NCBI RefSeq assembly: GCF_001695835.1
Contig: NZ_MBSO01000016.1
Location: 44,421 to 108,420, forward strand
Source of the DNA: Ensifer sp. LC11
GTDB lineage: Bacteria; Pseudomonadota; Alphaproteobacteria; Rhizobiales; Rhizobiaceae
DNA: 64,000 nt
Direction: 5' to 3'
Shown one piece after another: positions 1-8,932 of the stretch. The translations under genes were made by a program, and so were the position numbers. The notes below the pieces were generated by a model. That model was not told where the DNA came from. It searched no databases and was given only the letters and a program-made list of their open reading frames with translations. The stretch's first letter is position 1. Each line of letters opens with the position of its first letter.

Positions 1-414
1 GCCTCGTTGTTTCTGTTCCTGGCGCGGGACGAAGATTGCCCCGCAGGGCTCCGGCTCCTGCTGCGGCAGCGCGTGAGGCAGGCAGGCATCGCCTTTGCGG
101 CGCTGCCGATCGATGATTTCGCCGCGCCGGGGCGGGCATGGATCAGAGCCTGGCGGCGTCTGGAAGGGTATGTATCGGCAACCCTGGCTCAGGATCGGAC
201 AATTGCTCTGTGCTGCAGTTATGGTGCTGGCAGGAGCGGCACGGTTGCGGCCTACATACTCAACGAACGGGGCCTCTCGGTCAAAGAGGCCCTGTTCAGG
301 ATACGAGACCAGTTTCCGGAATCCGTCGAAAGCCCTCTTCAGGAAACCTGGCTGCACGAGCAATTCAACGACCGCAAAAGAGCGGTCGAGACCAATGGAG
401 GTCCTAAGACGTGA
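1..414 (+). CDS. CX5R protein phosphatase, 5'-truncated by window edge
   Basis: The frame is open from the first base, so the gene begins upstream; a TTG at 7 could act as a start but would leave the protein too short. It carries the phosphatase loop CSYGAGRSGT (CX5R), with Cys as nucleophile and Arg binding phosphate, placed before a helix as in dual-specificity phosphatases. The segment PIDDFAAP aligns with PIADFGVP of the second phosphatase at 1037-1570 and probably carries the general-acid Asp loop. Against that paralogue about 55-60 N-terminal residues are missing. The stop overlaps the GTG of the following gntR gene, so the two are translationally coupled. The substrate (protein, lipid, inositol or small molecule) cannot be told from sequence. 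Confidence 0.75.
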   Translation, partial: ASLFLFLARDEDCPAGLRLLLRQRVRQAGIAFAALPIDDFAAPGRAWIRAWRRLEGYVSATLAQDRTIALCCSYGAGRSGTVAAYILNERGLSVKEALFRIRDQFPESVESPLQETWLHEQFNDRKRAVETNGGPKT

Positions 415-1040
415 GTTTGCCGCAAACATCGAGGTCCGGTCCGCCACGTTCCGAGGACATGTTGCAGGAGCTGCGCTTTCGCATCTGCAATACCGATCCC
501 GATACGCCGATCATGCTGCACGAGGGCAAACTGGCGCAGGAGTTCGGCGTCAGTCGGACGCCGATCCGGCAGGTGCTGCAGCGGTTGTCGTTTGAAAGGT
601 TGCTGGAAACGCGCTCGGGCGTCGGCACGGTCGTGAGCGCCCTCGACCCCGCCGAATGTGGGCTTCATTTCTCAATGTTGTCGGACATGCTTCGGCTCTG
701 CACGCGCTGCTGCGCGGAAAGCTACACCATGCAGTCGCGCATCCAGATCGCGGCGATTGCAGAATTGTCGGCAAAGCCTGGCAACGATCCGCTCGCGAGC
801 TACTTCGCCATTCGCGCGCAGTTTCTCGAACTGGCGTCTGGGCTGGTGCGTGATCCGATCATCGCCGAGGCGCATGCGGCGCTGCACTGGCGGGCAATTC
901 GCTGGCGCATGCAGGCAGCGCGAGCCGACGTCGCTGGCGCATTTGCAGCGCTGCGCAACGTGGTCTCGAAGCTTGCAGAGACGGAGAAGCCGGCCGGGCT
1001 GCTCGCGTGTCTCGCCGACGAGCCGGCAACGACAGCATGA
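411..1040 (+). CDS. GntR-family transcriptional regulator
   Basis: A 209-residue protein with an N-terminal winged helix-turn-helix of GntR type (KLAQEFGVSRTPIRQVLQRL, then the GVGTVVS wing at about residues 35-75). The C-terminal helical part, about 130 residues, resembles the FCD effector domain of the FadR subgroup but is divergent. The GTG start has GGAGGT eight bases upstream and overlaps the stop of the upstream phosphatase; its own stop overlaps the ATG of the downstream phosphatase. It probably controls this phosphatase/amino-acid transporter operon from within. Effector unknown. Confidence 0.82.
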   Translation: MSLPQTSRSGPPRSEDMLQELRFRICNTDPDTPIMLHEGKLAQEFGVSRTPIRQVLQRLSFERLLETRSGVGTVVSALDPAECGLHFSMLSDMLRLCTRCCAESYTMQSRIQIAAIAELSAKPGNDPLASYFAIRAQFLELASGLVRDPIIAEAHAALHWRAIRWRMQAARADVAGAFAALRNVVSKLAETEKPAGLLACLADEPATTA

Positions 1041-1570
1041 CCCCCGCCATCATCCCCTTCCTGCGGCCCGTCCATTTGCCGACTGGCGTTCCGGGCGAGC
1101 TTTGGCTTGGCCCGATGCCCGGCCGCCTGCGGCCATTGTCCGACGATCTGGACGCGCTGCGCCGGCAACGGATCTCCCATGTGGTCAGCCTCACGCCGAT
1201 TGGCGAGATAGAAGAGAAGGCGCCGGACTATGCCAGCGCCTTGGCCAAGGGGTTAGGCATTGCGGTCACCCGTTTCCCGATCGCCGATTTTGGCGTGCCT
1301 GATGACGAAGACGGCTTTTTGGCTACAGCCGATCAGGCTGCGATCGCGCTTGCGGCCGGCGCCAGCGTCTTTGTCCATTGCGCCGCCGGGATTGGCCGCA
1401 CCGGCACAGCGGCTACATGCATTCTGTTGGCCCTTGGGCTCAGCCAGACTCATGCCGCAAGGCTTGTCGCCGATGCCGGATCGGGACCCGAGACCGAAGC
1501 GCAGAAAGAGCTGGTGGTCCGGATCGCCGGATCCGTGGCGTCGCGCAGCCCGGCCGAAGTACATCCTTGA
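1037..1570 (+). CDS. CX5R dual-specificity/tyrosine-type phosphatase
   Basis: A 177-residue cytoplasmic protein with the canonical signature HCAAGIGRTGT (CX5R) near residues 113-123 and an upstream PIADFGVPDDE loop that likely supplies the general-acid Asp. Its length is right for a single-domain dual-specificity phosphatase. The ATG overlaps the stop of gntR (ATGA), and the amino-acid permease follows after 7 bases, so it belongs to the same transcript. It is a paralogue of the partial phosphatase at the window start. The family acts on phosphoproteins, phosphoinositides or phytate; which applies here is not visible. Confidence 0.82.
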   Translation: MTPAIIPFLRPVHLPTGVPGELWLGPMPGRLRPLSDDLDALRRQRISHVVSLTPIGEIEEKAPDYASALAKGLGIAVTRFPIADFGVPDDEDGFLATADQAAIALAAGASVFVHCAAGIGRTGTAATCILLALGLSQTHAARLVADAGSGPETEAQKELVVRIAGSVASRSPAEVHP

Positions 1571-1577
1571 GGCGACT

Positions 1578-2768
1578 ATGGATCAGAAGCTGATATCTCC
1601 TGTCGCACAGAGCAGTCCGCCGAAGAAAGCGCTGGACATTTCCTGGTTGGATATCGGTGCCGGCCTTGCACTGATCGCGGTGTTCGCTCTGGTGGCGATG
1701 AACATCCATTCCAACATGGTCGCAGCTGGCATCCAGCCAGGGTTTTCATTTCTGACGCAACAGGCCGGCTTCGATCTTAGCGAGAGCTTGATCCCTTATG
1801 GGGCCAGCGACAGCTACCTGCGGGCGATCCTCGCGGGCCTCGCCAACACGATTGCCGTCGCAGCAGCCAGTCTCGTGGTCGCCTGCGCGAGCGGGCTGCT
1901 GGTTGGCCTGCTCAGCGTCAGCGCTCAGGCACCTGCGCGCCTGCTTGCGCTTGGCTATGTCGAGCTGTTCCGGAACCTGCCGAAGATTCTCGTCCTGCTG
2001 GTGATCTTCGTTGCGGCGGTGAATGGCCTGCCCGCGGTCCGGCAGGCCATCACCTTCGGGCCGCTGACGATTTCCAACCGGGCGATCTATCTTCCATGGC
2101 TCTCGGACGACCCACGCAACAGCCGCTGGCTGCTTGCGTCCCTCGTGGCCGTTCCCGCGGCGAGCGCGCTTTGGCTGCGCCGGGTTGCACGGCGCCAGGC
2201 GCAGACCGGCGTGCGCGGCACTGCATGGCCCGTCGTCATTGCGATCGCGATCGTCGTGCCGACCGCCCTCGCCTTCGTGCTCAAGGCGCCGCTTGTCTTG
2301 TCATGGCCAAAACTCGAAGGCTTTTCCGTAGGAGGCGGCGTCGCTTTTTCCATCCAGTTCTGCACGGTCGCGATCGCGCTTGGACTTTATCACGGCGCAC
2401 AGATCGCTGAGGTTTTGCGCGGCGGCATCCGGGCCGTGCCTGCCGGACAGATCGAGGCGGCGGCCGCACTCGGCCTGAAGCGCGGCCGCATCACCCGGCT
2501 CATCGTCCTGCCCCAGGTGCTGCGCATCATTATCCCGCCGCTCAACAACCAGTTCGTCAATCTGCTGAAGAACACCTCCATCTCGATCGCCGTGGGCTAT
2601 TCCGACCTGATGTCGGTGGCCGGCACCACCATCAACCAGACATTCCGGCCGCTGGAGACCATGCTGATCACCATGTCGATCTACTTGGCGCTCTGCCTTG
2701 TGCTTGCCGGCACCTTGAACCATTGGAGCGCCCGTATTCGCGCCCGGGAAGGACGCGGAACGCGATGA
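1578..2768 (+). CDS. Polar amino-acid ABC transporter permease (AapQ-like)
   Basis: A 396-residue inner-membrane permease of the HisM/AapQ/BztB group, longer than the usual 220 residues because of extra membrane segments, as in AapQ. A first hydrophobic segment lies near residues 22-43. The coupling (EAA) loop is GQIEAAAALGLKRGRITRLI, followed by the NLLKNTSISIAVGYSDL stretch typical of the family. I chose the ATG at 1578 because the longer open frame upstream overlaps the phosphatase. It overlaps the next permease by four bases; the two should form the membrane heterodimer of a general amino-acid importer. No binding protein or ATPase gene for it lies in the window. Confidence 0.88.
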   Translation: MDQKLISPVAQSSPPKKALDISWLDIGAGLALIAVFALVAMNIHSNMVAAGIQPGFSFLTQQAGFDLSESLIPYGASDSYLRAILAGLANTIAVAAASLVVACASGLLVGLLSVSAQAPARLLALGYVELFRNLPKILVLLVIFVAAVNGLPAVRQAITFGPLTISNRAIYLPWLSDDPRNSRWLLASLVAVPAASALWLRRVARRQAQTGVRGTAWPVVIAIAIVVPTALAFVLKAPLVLSWPKLEGFSVGGGVAFSIQFCTVAIALGLYHGAQIAEVLRGGIRAVPAGQIEAAAALGLKRGRITRLIVLPQVLRIIIPPLNNQFVNLLKNTSISIAVGYSDLMSVAGTTINQTFRPLETMLITMSIYLALCLVLAGTLNHWSARIRAREGRGTR

Positions 2769-3859
2769 ACGTGGACGTTGCACTCTCAGGCCGCCCGCAC
2801 AGCAAAGCGCAGGCGCGTTGGGGCAGGCTGCCGGCGCTGGGACCCTCGACCCTGTTGTCGCTCGCCTGCGTCGCGCTGGTGCTTTACATCGGCTGGATCA
2901 CGCTCGACTGGTTGTTGCTTTCGGCAGTTCCGCCCTGGGCCAATGCCGAGTTTTGCGGGACTGCGAGCGGCGCCTGCTGGCCGTTTTGGGTGGAGAAGAC
3001 GCGCTTCATCCTGTTTGGCACCTACCCGTTCGATTTGCAGTGGCGGCCGATGGTGGTCTGCATGCTGCTGCTTACTTTGTCCATGGCGACCGGTCAGATG
3101 GCGGTTTGTGGGCGGTGGGTGGACGTTCGTCTCCTTGTTGGCAGTTGGGTCGCCGGCATGATCGCCAGCTTTGTGCTGATGGCGGGCGGCGTCGCCGGTC
3201 TGGCGCCGGTTGATGCGACGCGATGGAACGGCCTGCCAATCCTGCTCATCCTCTCCACCATCGCGCTGGCGCTGGCGCTGCCGGTGGGTGTGCTTCTGGC
3301 GCTGGCGCGCTACCAGACACGCCACCGGTTCATGCGTCGCGCGGCCGCCGCCTATGTCGAGATCATGCGCGGCATGCCGATGGTGACGCTGCTCTTCGTC
3401 GGTGTGTTCGTGCTGCCGCTCACGCTTCCCAAGGGCATGGCAATCGACCCGATTGTCGCTGTGCTGATCGCGCTCGTCTTTTTTCACGCCGCCTATTTTG
3501 CCGAAGACGTCCGCAGCGGCCTCCTGTCGCTTCCCCCCGGCCAACACGAGGCTGCGTCTTCGCTCGGGCTCGGCTTCTGGCAAACGGCAAGGCTCGTGCT
3601 GTTGCCGCAGGCGATCGAGCGGTCAATGCCTGCACTCGTCAACAGCACCATCGGTGCCTACAAGGATACCTCGCTGGTCGTGATCCTCGGTCTACACGAC
3701 CTGAGCGCGACCGCCCGCATGGCCTTCAGTGACGTCGCCTGGGGCAACCAGGCGCTGGAGGCCTATGTCTTTGTCGGTCTGTGGTTTCTGTTGTCCTGCT
3801 CATATCTTTCTTGGATCGGCCGACGGCTTAGCGCCAGCGCCACGACACGCGCGCACTAA
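2765..3859 (+). CDS. Polar amino-acid ABC transporter permease (AapM-like)
   Basis: A 364-residue inner-membrane permease of the AapM/BztC type, partner of the gene just upstream (ATGA overlap). It has an N-terminal hydrophobic segment at about residues 24-48, several further segments, and the coupling loop GQHEAASSLGLGFWQTARLV with the following GAYKDTSLVVILGLHDL region. The length matches AapM rather than the short HisQ-type permeases. In aap operons an ATPase gene normally follows; here the next feature is a truncated lysR on the other strand, so the ATPase must be encoded upstream of the window, elsewhere, or be lost. Confidence 0.87.
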   Translation: MNVDVALSGRPHSKAQARWGRLPALGPSTLLSLACVALVLYIGWITLDWLLLSAVPPWANAEFCGTASGACWPFWVEKTRFILFGTYPFDLQWRPMVVCMLLLTLSMATGQMAVCGRWVDVRLLVGSWVAGMIASFVLMAGGVAGLAPVDATRWNGLPILLILSTIALALALPVGVLLALARYQTRHRFMRRAAAAYVEIMRGMPMVTLLFVGVFVLPLTLPKGMAIDPIVAVLIALVFFHAAYFAEDVRSGLLSLPPGQHEAASSLGLGFWQTARLVLLPQAIERSMPALVNSTIGAYKDTSLVVILGLHDLSATARMAFSDVAWGNQALEAYVFVGLWFLLSCSYLSWIGRRLSASATTRAH

Positions 3860-3963
3860 AGTCGAAGCGACACGGAACGCGGACCGCACGCCCGTGCCCC
3901 CCGTGTCGGTTCGGTGCGCCCTTCGCTCTTCAGGTTCTGCGAGAGGCGCTGCGCGAAATTGGT

Positions 3964-4606
3964 TCATGACTCGTGCTGCACTTTGGGCATGCATTCATTC
4001 GCAATGGCGAGAAAATTTGCAAGCGCCGCGTTTTCGTCGTTGCTGCGCCAGATCAAGCCGGTCTCGACCGTGGGAACAGGCCCGGAGAGCGGCCGGTAGC
4101 ACACCCCCTCCCGTTGCAATCGGGTCATGGACATCGGAACCAATGCAACCCCCATTCCGGCGGCGACCAGCCCGATAATCGTCCGCATCTGTATCGCCTC
4201 CTGGAAGACGGAGAAGGTCGCACGGTCCTCGGCAAAGTAACCGGAAACGAGATCATGAAAGATCGGCGCGGACCGACGCGGAAAGAGGATGAGCGGGGCG
4301 GCAAAAAAGTCCGCTGGCGCGAGCGCTTCGCCGCAAAAGCCGTCGCGCCTTGCCTCGATCCACTGCGACGGAACGGCGGCGACCAGCGGTTCACGCAAGA
4401 TAGGAAGATAGGTCAAAGTCTGGCTCAGCGCGGTCGATGGCGGCGCGATGACAATCCCAACGTCCGTCTCGTGTCTCAGCAGCGCGTCGATCTGCAGGTC
4501 GCTCGTCGCCTCCCGCAGCGAAAGCTCGACATGTGGGTAGGAGGCTCGAAAGCGACCGACGATCGCGGGCAGCAAGCTGTAGTCAACCGGAATGATCGGC
4601 ATACTG
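3964..4606 (-). pseudogene. LysR-family regulator, N-terminal HTH deleted
   Basis: This encodes about 210 residues of a LysR co-inducer-binding domain ([16 protein letters not shown] near its start, GLVAAGMGVALVPMSM near its end). LysR proteins are about 300 residues; the roughly 90-residue N-terminal winged helix-turn-helix is absent. Homology stops at about 4600, exactly where homology to the oppositely oriented dehydratase begins. A formally open frame continues to an ATG at 4626, but those codons are antisense to the dehydratase. The remnant cannot bind DNA as a normal LysR regulator. An assembly chimera is the main alternative explanation. Confidence 0.8.
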
Positions 4607-5875
4607 CGCGCCAATATTCCGGCCATCTACGTCTATGGTGGCCCAATCAAGCCAGGCCATTGGAAAGGTCAGAGCCTGTCCGTTGTCTCCGCCTTCGAGG
4701 CCGTTGGTGCTTACATGGCCGGAAAATTGAGCGATGAGGATTTTGAGGGTATCGAGCGCAATGCCTGCCCGACAACCGGCTCCTGCGGCGGCATGTATAC
4801 CGCCAACACGATGAGCTCGTCGTTCGAGGCGCTGGGCATGTCGCTGCTCTACTCCTCGAACATGGCCAATCCCGACCGGGAGAAAATCGACAGCACCGTC
4901 GAGCGCGCGCGTGCCCTGGTCGATGCGGTGAGGGCCGGCTTAAAGCCACGGGACATCGTCACACGGCAGTCGATCGAGAACGCGGTGGCACTGGTGATGG
5001 CGACAGGTGGTTCGACGAATGCGGTGCTGCACTATCTCGCAATCGCGCATGCCGCCGAGATCGACTGGACGCTGGAGGATTTCGAGCGTGTGCGCCGTCG
5101 GGTGCCGGTGATCGCAGATCTCAAGCCATCCGGCCGCCATATGGCGGTTGACCTCCATCAGGCCGGCGGCGTTCCGCAGATTCTGAAGCTGCTGCTGAAC
5201 GCCGGCCTTCTGCATGGCGACTGTCTGACGATTACCGGCAGGACCATCGGCGAAGAACTTTCCGGCGTGCCTGAGGAGCCCCGGACGGACCCGGATGTCA
5301 TCCGGCCACTCAAGGCCCCGCTTTATCGCGAAGGGCACCTTGCGATCCTCAAGGGCAATCTGGCCGAGGACGGGGCGGTGGCAAAGATCAGTGGCCTCAA
5401 ACACCCGGTGATGACCGGCCCGGGCCGGGTCTTCAACGACGAACAAACGGCCATGGACGCCATTCTATCCGATCGCATCAAACCCGGCGATATTGTCGTC
5501 CTTCGCTATCTCGGCCCGAAGGGCGGACCGGGCATGCCGGAAATGCTCGCCCCTGCGTCTGCGATCATCGGGCGGGGTCTCGGAGAGAGCGTCGGCCTCA
5601 TTACTGATGGGCGCTTCTCCGGCGGGACGTGGGGCCTGGTGGCCGGGCACGTCACCCCGGAAGCATTCGAGGGAGGAACCATTGCGCTGGTTGAAGATGG
5701 TGATCAGATCACGATCGACGCTCGTCGCCAGCTCCTGCAACTGGACCTTCCGGACGAAGAGATCGCGCGGCGACGGGCCTTATGGCGGCAGCCAGAGCCG
5801 CGATATCGGCGCGGCGTCTTGGCGAAGTTTGCGGCTTTGGTCCGCCCCGCCAGCGAAGGTGCCGTCACAGGCTGA
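4592..5875 (+). pseudogene. IlvD/Edd-family dihydroxy-acid dehydratase, N-terminus deleted
   Basis: The frame encodes 427 residues, of which the family-like part starts at [15 protein letters not shown] (about 4610). Full-length IlvD proteins have about 560-610 residues, so some 130-150 N-terminal residues are missing. The retained part contains [18 protein letters not shown] with one iron-sulfur ligand Cys; the other two cluster cysteines of the family lie in the missing part, so activity is very unlikely. The C-terminal domain ([22 protein letters not shown]) is intact with no internal stops. The ATG at 4592 lies inside the lysR remnant and is not a natural start. A functional branched-chain IlvD should be encoded elsewhere. 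Confidence 0.8.
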
Positions 5876-5946
5876 TGTTCCGAATGCAGAGCGGCGGCGA
5901 CCGTGTGGCGCCTTTGCTCGCACGGCAGCCGACGGTTGCTGCTTTC

Positions 5947-6567
5947 TCAGGATGAGTGGGCTGCGGCAGCCTCTGCGGCTGTCGGTTTGCCGAAGAGGTT
6001 CAAGGCGGCGTATTGCAGCAGCATGATCGTCTTGCCATCGCGAATTGTCCCGGATCGGATCATCGCCAGCGCCTCGTCAATGTCGACTTCCAGGACGGCA
6101 ATATCCTCTCCTTCGGCCTCGTTGCCACCGCCGGCGGAAGCCTTGTCGCCCGGCTGGTATTCGCCAACGAAGAAGTGCAGTCGTTCCGTTACGGAGCCTG
6201 GGCTCATGAATGCGTCGAACACCTGACGCACGTCACGCACGCGAAAGCCCGTCTCCTCTTCCGTTTCCGCCCGGATGCGCGCTTCCGGTTCGGCATTGTC
6301 GAGCAGTCCGGCCGGCGCTTCGATGAGGAGGTCGTCATGACCGTTGACGAAGGCTGGATAACGAAACTGACGGGTAAGGATTACCGTGCGGCGGTTCGGA
6401 TCGTAGAGAAGGATCGTTGCACCGTTTCCGCGATCATAGGTTTCGCGCGACTGTCGCTGCCAGTTCCCGTCGCCGCGCAGAAAGGAGAATGTCGTCTTTT
6501 TCAGGACGTACCAGTCATTTGAGAGGATGGTGACATCCTCCACGCGAACGCGGTGCGCAATCGTCAT
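5947..6567 (-). CDS. nudK: Nudix hydrolase, GDP-mannose pyrophosphatase type
   Basis: A 206-residue cytoplasmic Nudix hydrolase. The Nudix box region GLLDNAEPEARIRAETEEE, followed by TGF, matches the variant spacing of E. coli NudK (GDP-mannose pyrophosphatase), as do the leading ILSNDWYVLKK segment and the GNGATILLYD strand. It should hydrolyse GDP-mannose or a related nucleotide sugar to GMP and sugar phosphate, using metals held by the EEE cluster. The start at 6567 is chosen because GGAGG lies five bases upstream; longer versions use upstream codons without a site. It is convergent with the ilvD remnant. Confidence 0.85.
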   Translation of the reverse strand: MTIAHRVRVEDVTILSNDWYVLKKTTFSFLRGDGNWQRQSRETYDRGNGATILLYDPNRRTVILTRQFRYPAFVNGHDDLLIEAPAGLLDNAEPEARIRAETEEETGFRVRDVRQVFDAFMSPGSVTERLHFFVGEYQPGDKASAGGGNEAEGEDIAVLEVDIDEALAMIRSGTIRDGKTIMLLQYAALNLFGKPTAAEAAAAHSS

Positions 6568-6760
6568 CGTGACCTCCTTCATTGCGACAAGGTTGGCAGA
6601 AGGCCCATTCCTTGTTTGAAGGCAAAATCGTGCATTTTCGTGCAATGTCAAGATAAATCATGCAATCAAAGATGATGCTCCTCCCGCAAAGTACCCGCCT
6701 TGCGTCGCAGGTTACCCTGCGACGCTTCGTTCTGCGGATCGTGGCGGTCGGCATCGGGGA

Positions 6761-7747
6761 TTAACGCAGCGGGAACGCCACCGGCCGGATCGGCGCTGCG
6801 TCCGCGCCGCGGAACTTCAAGGAAGCGCCGATGAATGCGAACTCGTAGACCCGGTCCTTTGACAATTCCTCGAGGTTGATAAGTTCGATGATCGGGGCGC
6901 CCTGCTGGGCGAGCAGATAGGTATGAACGGGTATGTAGTTGTTCGCGGTCTCCGCGGGAAACGCCTCGAAGCTGAGGTTGTCAGCGCCCACGACCATGGC
7001 GCCGCCGTCCTCGACAAGGAACTTCGCCGCGTCGATGCTCAATCCCGGAGGGTTTGTCATGTAAGCCGATTTGTCCTCGTAATGCTGCATGCGTCCGGTG
7101 CGGATCAGAACGACGTCGCCCTCCGCCAGCGTCACCCCCTGGCTGTCGAGCGCCCCCTGGAGGTCGTTGCGCGTGATCCTGTAATTGTCTGGAAGCATCC
7201 GCATGCCTTTGGCAGCTGCGACATCGATCATCACGCCGCGGGCAACGATTGGCGGCAGCTTTTCCGCGCCTGTGACAGTCCAGCCCTGGTCCCCCAAGTG
7301 GTCGGCCGCCGCATAGCCATTCCATATCTTGCCATTCAGGCCGAAGTGATTGAGCGCGTCGATATGCGTGCCCATATGCGCGTACATCGAAACCGCCGAG
7401 CCGGTATAGCTGACATGCTGGTTCATTTCCTTGCCGACCTTCATCGGGTCGGAGACCGCCGTGCCGTGCGGCGTATGGGTCATCCACATCTGATATGGCG
7501 GGTCGCCGGCCGCCTCCCAACTCGGCATGCCAATGAAGTACTCAACCGCCAGATCGTAGGACTTGGCCCCTTCGATGCGCGCAAGAATGGCGGCGCGAGA
7601 TTGGGGCGTGATCAGGTTGAGACGTCCGATCTCGTCCTTGGGTCCCCATGGGCTCTTTCCGACCTCTTGCGCGGCGGCCGTGCCGCCAAGAAGGCCGGCG
7701 ACAAGGGAGGCGACCAAGACCCGGCCGACAACTGCGGTGTTGAACAT
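6761..7747 (-). CDS. Exported cyclase-family (kynurenine-formamidase-like) hydrolase
   Basis: A 328-residue protein with a clear Sec signal peptide (hydrophobic core from about residue 8, then GGTAAAQ), so it should act in the periplasm. The body is a cyclase domain (PF04199 type) with the metal-binding motif AHMGTHIDALNH. Family members hydrolyse formylkynurenine, isatin or related cyclic or amide substrates; an exported member is less common and its substrate is unknown. It is divergent from a LysR gene at 7864, which probably controls it. Confidence 0.8.
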   Translation of the reverse strand: MFNTAVVGRVLVASLVAGLLGGTAAAQEVGKSPWGPKDEIGRLNLITPQSRAAILARIEGAKSYDLAVEYFIGMPSWEAAGDPPYQMWMTHTPHGTAVSDPMKVGKEMNQHVSYTGSAVSMYAHMGTHIDALNHFGLNGKIWNGYAAADHLGDQGWTVTGAEKLPPIVARGVMIDVAAAKGMRMLPDNYRITRNDLQGALDSQGVTLAEGDVVLIRTGRMQHYEDKSAYMTNPPGLSIDAAKFLVEDGGAMVVGADNLSFEAFPAETANNYIPVHTYLLAQQGAPIIELINLEELSKDRVYEFAFIGASLKFRGADAAPIRPVAFPLR

Positions 7748-7863
7748 GATGAACTCCTTTTTCTGGTCTTCCCTCGAAATCAGGAAGCTGAGTTCACCTT
7801 ATTGCTGGCATTGACGAGAATAATCAGAGATAAACGGAAAACATAATTTACTGTGGAGAAAAT

Positions 7864-8760
7864 ATGGACCTCTTGGCGGTCATGCGTTCATTCCGCCGGG
7901 TCGTCGAGCTTCAGAGCTTCAACAAGGCGGCGGAGGAACTTGGGCAATCAAATGCGTCGATCAGCAAGCAGATCCGGCAGTTGGAGCAGCGCCTTGGCAC
8001 TGTCTTGATCCTGCGCACGACCCGGCGCATGAGCCTGTCGGAGAACGGGCGCGGCTATTTCGCCGAGTGCTGCCGCCTTCTCGATGAACTCGACCATTTG
8101 GAGCGCACGACCTCAGGAGAGGCGGGCGAGGTCAACGGCCGGCTTCGTCTCAACGCGCCCTTGTCCTTTGGATTGACGGTGCTCGCACCGATGCTCGCCC
8201 GTTTCATGACCCTTCATCCGCAGTTGAAGGTCGATATGACGCTAGACGACCACGTGCTCGACGTCGTTTCGGAGGGGTTCGACGTCTCCATCCGCGTGCG
8301 CGCGGCGCTGACGGATTCCTCGCTGATTGCCCGGCGGCTTGGCGACATCGAGCAGATCATCTGCGCTGCACCCGGCTATCTGGCGAGCCACGGCACGCCG
8401 ACGGCAGTGAGTGATCTCAAGAACCACGATTGTCTGACCTATCGCCTGGCCGACCAGCCCGGCAGCTGGGTGCTCGAAGGACCCAACGGCGCTGCCAGCG
8501 TTGACTTGCCTGCCCGCTTTGTCGCCGACAACAGCTTGATGCTGAGCGAGATGATCCAATCGGGCATCGGTATCGGCGTCTTGCCGTCGTTCATCGCCGA
8601 CCCGTTGCTTGCCAGTGGCAGGCTCCTGCGTGTCCTGCCCGGACATCAGCTTGCGCAACGCGGTATCTACGTGGTTTATCCGACCAACCGCCTGTTGCTG
8701 CCCAAAGTAAAGGTCTTTACCGAGTTTCTCGCGGCCGAGTTTCGCCAGGCCGGGTTTTAG
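7864..8760 (+). CDS. LysR-family transcriptional regulator
   Basis: A 298-residue LysR regulator of normal length. The N-terminal helix-turn-helix covers residues 1-60 (SFNKAAEELGQSNASISKQI), and the effector domain begins near residue 90 (GRLRLNAPLSFGLTVLAPML). It belongs to the DsdC/AaeR-like group common beside transport and hydrolase genes. It is divergent from the exported cyclase with 116 bases between the starts, so that intergenic region should hold both promoters and the LysR site. Its co-inducer may be the cyclase substrate or product (inference). Confidence 0.88.
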   Translation: MDLLAVMRSFRRVVELQSFNKAAEELGQSNASISKQIRQLEQRLGTVLILRTTRRMSLSENGRGYFAECCRLLDELDHLERTTSGEAGEVNGRLRLNAPLSFGLTVLAPMLARFMTLHPQLKVDMTLDDHVLDVVSEGFDVSIRVRAALTDSSLIARRLGDIEQIICAAPGYLASHGTPTAVSDLKNHDCLTYRLADQPGSWVLEGPNGAASVDLPARFVADNSLMLSEMIQSGIGIGVLPSFIADPLLASGRLLRVLPGHQLAQRGIYVVYPTNRLLLPKVKVFTEFLAAEFRQAGF

Positions 8761-8803
8761 GAACGCCCAGCCTGCCTGCAGCTTTTGAGCCGGATGGTGA
8801 GGT

Positions 8804-8881
8804 TCACGCGAAATTGTCGACGCTGGCGCCGCCCATGATCTTGAGGTTGAAGGCGGTGTCAGACGCATGCGGGACCCGCAT
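8804..8881 (-). other. 25-codon ORF in a gene-free stretch, possible gene remnant
   Basis: The 271-base gap between the lysR stop and the efflux operon contains a short minus-strand frame with a protein-like end (DTAFNLKIMGGASVDNFA, then TGA). It has no ribosome-binding site worth noting. It could be the last codons of a decayed gene or chance. The rest of the gap holds the promoter described next. Confidence 0.2.
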
Positions 8882-8932
8882 GTTATTGGCTGCCTCTGTG
8901 AATTAAGGACAATGGTTGCTTTCCAAATGTTA

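Noticed and set aside
4592..5875. A complete shortened dihydroxy-acid dehydratase
   Set aside because: The start lies within the lysR remnant and two of the three iron-sulfur ligand cysteines are absent, so it was called a pseudogene.
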